DNA of 37,168 nucleotides from Ruegeria atlantica (lineage in GTDB: Bacteria; Pseudomonadota; Alphaproteobacteria; Rhodobacterales; Rhodobacteraceae), in the NCBI RefSeq assembly GCF_001458195.1, contig NZ_CYPU01000016.1, positions 1 through 37,168 of the forward strand, read 5' to 3'. Positions 32,572-37,168 of this stretch are shown here, in pieces (the stretch's first letter is position 1; each line of letters opens with the position of its first letter). Under the pieces are notes generated by a model, which was not told where the DNA came from, ran no database searches, and worked only from the letters and a program-made list of their open reading frames with translations. The position numbers were made by a program, and so were the translations under genes.

Positions 32572-32751
32572 ATGGCAGAACGTTTTGAGCGCCACCGTCA
32601 AGCTTGGACACAAGAGGAAATTCAAAAATTGCACCTACTGGTTTCAAAGGGGATGGGCTTGAAGGCCATTGCCAAAGCTCTCATGCGCTCTGAGGAATCC
32701 ACCAAGAGTAGAGCCAAACTTGATAAAATAAAGATTAAGAAAGCACGCTGA
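32572..32751 (+). CDS. 59-residue Myb/SANT-like helix-turn-helix protein
   Basis: A short gene of 59 residues: MAERFERHRQAWTQEEIQKL, then LLVSKGMGLKAIAKALMRSEESTKSRAKL and a Lys-rich tail. The pattern W-T-x-E-E with two following helices (GLKAIAKAL, SEESTKSRAKL) is a Myb/SANT-like or HTH DNA-binding fold as seen in small alphaproteobacterial regulators. GAGG lies 10 bases before the ATG at 32572. The basic C-terminus would suit DNA binding. It stands alone, with no target evident. The composition and the motif make a real gene likely. Confidence 0.65.
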   Translation: MAERFERHRQAWTQEEIQKLHLLVSKGMGLKAIAKALMRSEESTKSRAKLDKIKIKKAR

Positions 32752-32804
32752 TCTTGGTGCCCTTTGTGTGCTCCAGCCGTTCTTTGCAGCCACGACCAAG
32801 GGCT

Positions 32805-33087
32805 GCTTTGGGCTGCGACCAGCCAATCATGCTTGCTGCGGAGAACGGCAACACTGAGCCGATTGTGTTGAAAAACTCCGTTTTTGACGAAATCGGTGAT
32901 TTTTCTATCCGTACAGCCCGACCAACTTTTCAAGGCGAGAGGTTCGGCCAAATTGGTCTTCTGCTGCGCATGGGGCAGCTCACTGCGCCTCATGGCAAAT
33001 CTCATCTGACTTTTCGGTATCGCGGGTTCTTTCCGAAAAATTGCGACATCTGAAATTCGGAGTTTTTCAACACAATCAGCCCAAAGC
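32805..33087. repeat. Palindromic intergenic repeat split by a MITE
   Basis: GCTTTGGGCT at 32805-32814 and AGCCCAAAGC at 33078-33087 are the two arms of a hairpin repeat; without the 217-bp insert the arms would be about 42 bp apart. A related, uninterrupted segment at 4244-4275 (GAGAACGGCAGCACCGAGCC, then CAAAGCGGAC) shows the sequence before insertion. A further diverged member lies at about 21566. Confidence 0.6.
32861..33077. mobile_element. 217-bp MITE with 20-bp perfect terminal repeats
   Basis: Perfect 20-bp inverted ends (GATTGTGTTG... at 32861-32880, inverted at 33058-33077) bound 217 bp that encode no transposase. AGCC is present on both sides (32857-32860 and 33078-33081) as a target duplication. 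Comparison with the related site at 4244-4275, where AGCC occurs once, confirms the insertion. Mobilisation would need a transposase supplied by a full-length IS elsewhere. Confidence 0.8.
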
Positions 33088-33094
33088 GGTCACC

Positions 33095-34642
33095 TTATCT
33101 TTCGAGCTCGCGGCGGATTGGTTGACCTGAATCAGCGTCTATTTTGAGTTCACCATTCTCAACGACTAATGAGCCGTTTACGAGAACGGTATGGACACCT
33201 TTGGCAGGTTGGTTCGCGTTTTCGTAGGTGGCTAGGTCTGATACGGTCGTAGGGTCAAAGACGACAATGTCGGCATCCATTCCTACTTGCAGCCGCCCCT
33301 TCTTTCTCATTTGTGGAACGAATTCCTCGAGCGTTTGAGCTGGCATCAAGGACATCTTGCGAATTGCCTCCTCCAGTGACAATAAGCCTCGTTCGCGCAC
33401 ATAAGATCGAAGGATTTTGGTAAACGCTCCAGCCGACCGCGGGTGACTAAATACATTGTCGGGAAGTGGCCAATCACTCCCTTCATAGTTCAGAACAGCC
33501 CCGCTTTCGTCGAAGTAGGACCAGAACACCGCATCCGACGCAATCATGACTGCTGGGTGGGTAACGGATGCATCCAATAGCGCGAGTGCATCAGGATCGT
33601 TCTCGTCCAGAAAATGCCACGTGACAAAAGTGCCAGGCTCGTTGTCCTGGTAATCGGCGAGCTCCTGTTCTGTCATGCGATCTGCGCCCAATTGAAAGTT
33701 CTGAGCCGTAGAGCTCATGCGTTCACGCCATCCGTCACCCGAGAACATCGCGGCTCCTACAACGGTGTTCGCGGCACCATAAGGATAGGCCTCTACTGTG
33801 ACGTTAATGCCTTGAGCCTGTGCCCGTTCCACCAAATCAAGGGTGGCGTGGATGTCTTCCAATGAAGAGCTGTTGATATGACAGATATGCATGTGTGCGC
33901 CTGTAAGCGCGGCGTTCGCTATCAATTCTTTTATTGCCTCAAAAGACCCTTGCGGTTCCAAATTCGATGCGTACCGCACGTGCGTATACGTAGCCACGCC
34001 GTAGCCGGCGGCCATATTTGCCAACGCAAAGTACTCTTTTTGTCCGTATCCAGGCGCGTATCCTGCATTAACGCCTATACCTAATGCCCCCTCTTTCAAT
34101 CCTTGCTCAACTAAGTCCAACAACTCCGCCATGCGAAGCGGATCGGCGATTTGTGTCTTCCAATCGTCGAACCTCTGCGCATCTTGAAAATAGGATAGTT
34201 CGGCAACAGGCCCTTCACCTGTGAACGCAGCTATTCGGCCAAACGTCCAAGCCGCAGACGCCCCATAGTTCAGCGGCGTCTGCCGCCGTTCCATTTCTGC
34301 ATACCAATCTGCAATAGGGAGGATACCGGACTCCAACTCCAGAACGGTTGTTACGCCTTGCATCGCCTGCATACGCATGTCGCCCAAGTTCATTCCGTGT
34401 GCATGCAAATCGATGAACCCCGGCGCTAAAACAAGATCAGTTGCGTCGATCTCTACCGAACCTTCCATGGCGTACTCAGAAATGGCGGCTATTTCGCTGC
34501 CATTTATCCCTAGATTTCGGATGGCGTCCAAACCTGTCTCTGGGTCGATGACCCGTCCGTTCGTTATGACGATATCGTAATCCTGGGCTAAGCAGGTTGT
34601 GGCAATGGCCACAAAAATTGAAGAAACAAATGTGCGGTACAT
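33095..34642 (-). CDS. Exported N-acyl-D-amino-acid deacylase-like amidohydrolase
   Basis: 515 residues. Signal peptide (MYRTFVSSIFVAIATTCLAQ), then YDIVITNGRVIDPETGLDAIRNLGING, the beta-sandwich part of the amidohydrolase superfamily. The metal motif HAHG is in APGFIDLHAHG; other ligands are in THVRYAS, HICHINSSS and VMIASDAVFW (Asp). The C-terminal GRLQVGMDADIVVFDPTTV closes the sandwich. D-aminoacylase/DUF-type deacylases act on N-acyl-D-amino acids or dipeptides; the exported location suggests a role in peptide or peptidoglycan scavenging. GGAGG lies before the ATG at 34642. The stop is 17 bp from the MITE-bearing repeat. Confidence 0.85.
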   Translation of the reverse strand: MYRTFVSSIFVAIATTCLAQDYDIVITNGRVIDPETGLDAIRNLGINGSEIAAISEYAMEGSVEIDATDLVLAPGFIDLHAHGMNLGDMRMQAMQGVTTVLELESGILPIADWYAEMERRQTPLNYGASAAWTFGRIAAFTGEGPVAELSYFQDAQRFDDWKTQIADPLRMAELLDLVEQGLKEGALGIGVNAGYAPGYGQKEYFALANMAAGYGVATYTHVRYASNLEPQGSFEAIKELIANAALTGAHMHICHINSSSLEDIHATLDLVERAQAQGINVTVEAYPYGAANTVVGAAMFSGDGWRERMSSTAQNFQLGADRMTEQELADYQDNEPGTFVTWHFLDENDPDALALLDASVTHPAVMIASDAVFWSYFDESGAVLNYEGSDWPLPDNVFSHPRSAGAFTKILRSYVRERGLLSLEEAIRKMSLMPAQTLEEFVPQMRKKGRLQVGMDADIVVFDPTTVSDLATYENANQPAKGVHTVLVNGSLVVENGELKIDADSGQPIRRELER

Positions 34643-35055
34643 GACCTGAACCTCCGTGTCCCCAGCGTAAGGCGATGAAGGAACAGATCAATTTAAAATT
34701 TTGCCTAGGTCTGCTTTGACTGCTTTCCGCCCTGAGTGACCATCTGAGCAAATGCTCCAATGTCTGCTTAGAACCCATCTCCACCGATGCTGCGACATGC
34801 GCTAACGGCGGGAATTCCGACTTCGCGGTCATCCGAGAGTTTTCTTCCGATGTGCGGTTTCCGTTGCCCGGTCCACCCTCCACAATGCCAAGGAGCGTAT
34901 GGCTCCGGTTTACGAGTAAAAAGACCAGCACCCGGGCTGGGAACTGGTTCTTGGGCAATATGCGCGAAGATGCCGCGCATTGTACTGGCCAAATCGGAAA
35001 AGCAGTTTCTGTGCGTTTGAAGAACCACGAAACGGCATCGTACCAACCGTCGATC
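34643..35055. other. Gene-free gap
   Basis: About 410 bp. A long minus-strand open frame spans this gap and overlaps both neighbouring genes, but it has no family character or ribosome binding site, so I reject it. CAATGCCAAGGAGCGTATGG and GACTTCGCGGTCATCC resemble scraps of intergenic repeat. No gene is supported. Confidence 0.4.
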
Positions 35056-35475
35056 TTAGCGAGCGAAGCCGCTGATCTGCGGCATGTATGTCGGCGAAAA
35101 CGGCGCAAGCACTTCCTTCAGATCGTCGCCTGCCGGCCCGTACACAGCGACAGAAGTGATCGAGAATGTCTGCATAAACTCTTCGGCGAAGTTGGCACCG
35201 AAATTCCCCATATGCGTCATCGCGGCCGCGTTGTCGGCATAGCGTTCGGAGATGTGCACCTGATCGCCGTCTCCCATGTAGTCGTAGATTAACGCACCCG
35301 GTTCGTTCTCCTGCGTTGCGGCAACCATCCGATCCAGAAGCGGCTTCACAGCGTCTTCCTGGCCGGCATTGACTGTCATAGTGATGTGCCAATGTACGTC
35401 ATCCGCACTTTGGTCCTCGGCCATTGCTGCTCCTGCGGCAAAGGTTGCTACTGCGATAATCGTAAAAAACTTCAT
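35056..35475 (-). CDS. Exported protein with an antibiotic biosynthesis monooxygenase (ABM) fold
   Basis: 139 residues. Signal peptide (MKFFTIIAVATFAAGAAMA, then EDQSADD). The mature part is a dimeric alpha/beta barrel of the ABM type: VHWHITMTVNAGQEDAVKPLLDRMVAATQENEPGALIYDYMGDGDQVHISERYADNAAAMTHMGNF. Most ABM proteins are cytosolic; export is unusual but seen. Role unknown, perhaps a quinone or haem-related oxygenase or a binding protein. AAGGAC lies before the ATG. It is upstream of the D-aminoacylase-like gene on the same strand, but 413 bp apart. Confidence 0.8.
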   Translation of the reverse strand: MKFFTIIAVATFAAGAAMAEDQSADDVHWHITMTVNAGQEDAVKPLLDRMVAATQENEPGALIYDYMGDGDQVHISERYADNAAAMTHMGNFGANFAEEFMQTFSITSVAVYGPAGDDLKEVLAPFSPTYMPQISGFAR

Positions 35476-35854
35476 AGCAATGTCCTTAATTGTTGATCCA
35501 GCAAGGTTGGTTCATAAACCCAAACAATTCAACCTTTTGCAGTTCGAGCCATTAGACACCCAGCACCCAGGTCGAAATTCGCCCGCAGTTAAGGAAAATC
35601 TCCGGGCCATATAGAAACCGCCGTCGCAACCTTACGCTGCGCCACATTTACGCTCCCGCCGCATCAGGGTTAGTGCCCGCCGAACTCCCAAAAGCAGACG
35701 TGGCCTAAAACGAGTAAGGTCTGCAACGCGCAGTGAGCGGTCCGCTGGCTGAGACTGTTGACCGGCGGCTTTGTCCGCACTCCCGACCTTGATGCGGCCT
35801 GGACTGGCCCGATCACCGACTGAAACCGTCGGATGTCCGCTTCGAGCTGCCGTT
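35476..35854. other. Gene-free gap left of the IS30 element
   Basis: About 380 bp. Contains AGGGTTAGTGCCCG- and GATGTCCGCTTCGAGCTGCC-type pieces of intergenic repeat (35800-35850). No gene recognised. Confidence 0.4.
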
Positions 35855-37015
35855 TCAACCGATCGCCGCAACACATTCATGGAACGTCTCTGCTGGTGAG
35901 AAGTAATGCAACGTTTTTCTTGGCCGCTCGTTGAGTTCACGAGCAACTGCGTCGAGATGTTCCTGGCTGTGCACTGAGAGGTCGGTGCCCTTTGGGAAGT
36001 ACTGGCGCAGGAGACGGTTGGTATTCTCGTTGGTGCCGCGTTGCCACGGGCTGTGCGGGTCGCAAAAGTAGATGTCGAGATCGGTGGCCAGTGCCAGGTT
36101 CTTGTGATCGGCAAGCTCTTTGCCGCGGTCCCAGGTCAGCGTCTGGCGAAGCTCTCTCGGCAGATGTTGGATTTGTGCGGTCAGCGCAGCCACGACAGTC
36201 TGCGTTTCTTTCCCGCCCACCTTCACGAGCATGACATAGCGCGTGCGCCGCTCCACCAGCGTCGCGATGAAGCTGTTCTTCGAGCCGGCGATCAGGTCAC
36301 CTTCCCAGTGGCCGGGAATGGCGCGGTCTTCGACAGCGGCCGGGCGTTCCCGGATCGAGATCGCATCCTTGATTTGACCGAGCCCATCCCGCTTCAGGCT
36401 AGCATGGCGAGACCGGCGGATGGCACGTGTCGCGCGCAAATGTGCAAGCAACTCCTTCTTCAGAACGCCACGGGCCTGGATAAACAGGCTTCTGTAGATC
36501 GTTTCGTGAGACACACGCTCGCCCTCGTCGTCGGGATGCTCGCGCTTCAGCCAACCCGCGATTTGCTGCGGCGACCACTTGCGTTCGAGCTTCTGAGCTA
36601 TTGTGTGACAGAGCGCCGGCCTCTCCGCCAGCTTGCAGGGCTTCGGACGCCGTGCACGCTCCCAGGCTGCCTGATCGGACTGGGTGGCCCGGTAATGCTG
36701 ACGCCCCCCGTTGCGCCGCACCTCCCGGCTGATCGTCGATGGAGATCGGCGCAGCTGACGCGCAATTGTACGAACGGACAACTCGGCTCCAAGCCCGCGT
36801 GAGATTTCTTCGCGCTCTGCCGTTGTCAACGCCCACCGTGATCGCCGCCGCTCTGGTGGCCGTATACCACCCGTTCTCGCAAGCAGGGGATAGATCGACG
36901 ACGAGCCTCGATCAAACAACCGACCGATCGAGCTCATCGACTCTCCGCGCTGCCAGCGATCCCAAATCTCTGCCTTCTGTTTCTCCGTAAAATAAATCCG
37001 ACGACGATAAGCCAT
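35855..37015 (-). CDS. IS30-family transposase
   Basis: 386-residue DDE transposase. N-terminal HTH (FTEKQKAEIWDRWQRGESMSSIGRLF) and a second HTH (LSVRTIARQLRRSPSTISREVRRNGG) are IS30-type. SHETIYRSLF precedes the integrase core: Asp in IPGHWEGDLIAG, Asp in TLTWDRGKEL, Glu in QRGTNENTNRLLRQYFPKGTDL. Full length and intact. The gene starts about 50 bp inside the right terminal repeat. Confidence 0.95.
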   Translation of the reverse strand: MAYRRRIYFTEKQKAEIWDRWQRGESMSSIGRLFDRGSSSIYPLLARTGGIRPPERRRSRWALTTAEREEISRGLGAELSVRTIARQLRRSPSTISREVRRNGGRQHYRATQSDQAAWERARRPKPCKLAERPALCHTIAQKLERKWSPQQIAGWLKREHPDDEGERVSHETIYRSLFIQARGVLKKELLAHLRATRAIRRSRHASLKRDGLGQIKDAISIRERPAAVEDRAIPGHWEGDLIAGSKNSFIATLVERRTRYVMLVKVGGKETQTVVAALTAQIQHLPRELRQTLTWDRGKELADHKNLALATDLDIYFCDPHSPWQRGTNENTNRLLRQYFPKGTDLSVHSQEHLDAVARELNERPRKTLHYFSPAETFHECVAAIG

Positions 37016-37066
37016 ACCAACACTCCATCCTTGCTTCCAAAGTGAAGTGTTGCGGCGATCCGTTGA
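35855..37066 (-). mobile_element. IS30-family insertion sequence, apparently complete
   Basis: About 1.21 kb bounded by imperfect inverted repeats: TCAACCGATCGCCGCAACAC (35855-35874) and, inverted, TCAACGGATCGCCGCAACAC (37047-37066), with one mismatch. It encodes a single transposase whose stop codon lies inside the left repeat. Limits are accurate to a few bases; no target duplication can be fixed. Confidence 0.8.
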
Positions 37067-37168
37067 GTCCGCCGCTCAAAGCGGTCATACAAGTGTTTTG
37101 ATGGGAACGTCTGCTTTCAGAAGGAATACGCTTTAATCATGCATTTTAACTGCGTTCGACAACGGCGG
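37067..37168. other. Right edge
   Basis: No gene in the last 100 bp. CTCAAAGCGGTCATACAAG beside the IS30 end recalls the AAAGCGGTC arm of the intergenic repeat, so the IS may have landed in another copy. Confidence 0.4.

Noticed and set aside
34476..35108. Long minus-strand open frame of 210 codons across the gap before the ABM gene
   Set aside because: It overlaps both neighbouring genes in another frame, has no ribosome binding site and no recognisable motif; composition is that of an out-of-frame shadow.
36041..36802. 253-codon plus-strand open frame
   Set aside because: It is antisense to the intact IS30 transposase and mirrors its codon pattern.

Overview
The window reads like a chromosomal or large-replicon segment of a marine alphaproteobacterium, most probably Rhodobacterales (roseobacter type). 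The basis is gene-family resemblance: glycine-rich secreted proteins with a conserved LGKLNGAINSS-type block, a small Myb/SANT-like helix-turn-helix protein, RcnB, DUF805, old yellow enzyme and SDR genes, moderate G+C, frequent palindromic intergenic repeats, and IS3, IS5 and IS30 transposase genes. No rRNA, tRNA or CRISPR array was found. The window is accessory in character: short operons of exported proteins, long gene-free gaps, several broken genes, two intact insertion sequences and one MITE.

Layout. 0.2-1.5 kb: two tandem paralogous small cytochromes c. 1.7-6.7 kb: DUF6512 membrane protein, a Cds1-like PLP enzyme, a Cys-rich exported protein, an IS5-type transposase remnant, a membrane-anchored class III nucleotide cyclase and a 2-keto-4-pentenoate hydratase-like enzyme. 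6.86-7.05 kb: first copy of an unusual ~190-bp repeat. 7.1-9.0 kb: a paralogue of the Cys-rich exported protein, another exported protein and DUF805. 9.8-12.8 kb: a tight operon of three exported proteins, namely a tyrosine-phosphatase-like protein lacking the catalytic Arg, a possible Fam20C/HipA-like kinase, and a calcineurin-like phosphoesterase. It meets a DUF4956-like membrane protein tail to tail. 13.7-17.7 kb: an SdiA-regulated-type beta-propeller, a broken SIR2/AbiH-like gene, repeat copy 2, and an old yellow enzyme with its TetR regulator and operator. 18.3-21.5 kb: an orphan antitoxin-like protein, an IS3 element and an SDR.

21.8-25.8 kb holds the most coherent system. A SiaA-like SpoIIE/PP2C phosphatase and a small exported protein are divergent from SiaB-like kinase, SiaC-like phosphoprotein and a class III nucleotide cyclase. 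In Pseudomonas aeruginosa, SiaA and SiaB set the phosphorylation of SiaC, which controls the diguanylate cyclase SiaD. Here the output position is held by a class III (adenylate/guanylate-type) cyclase whose N-terminus looks like a SiaC-docking helix, so the switch probably makes cAMP or cGMP rather than c-di-GMP.

26.2-37.2 kb: repeat copy 3, an NTF2-like protein, a small IKxKWGGLR protein, RcnB-like protein, a sulfotransferase, a glycine-rich gene split by one in-frame TAA, a 5'-truncated amidohydrolase, a hidden 59-aa HTH gene, a MITE inserted in a palindromic repeat with a 4-bp duplication, an exported D-aminoacylase-like amidohydrolase, an exported ABM-domain protein and an IS30 element.

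Three findings stand out: the Sia module rewired to a class III cyclase, the exported kinase/phosphatase-like operon, and a three-copy element with invariant 23/21-bp spacing of its sites.
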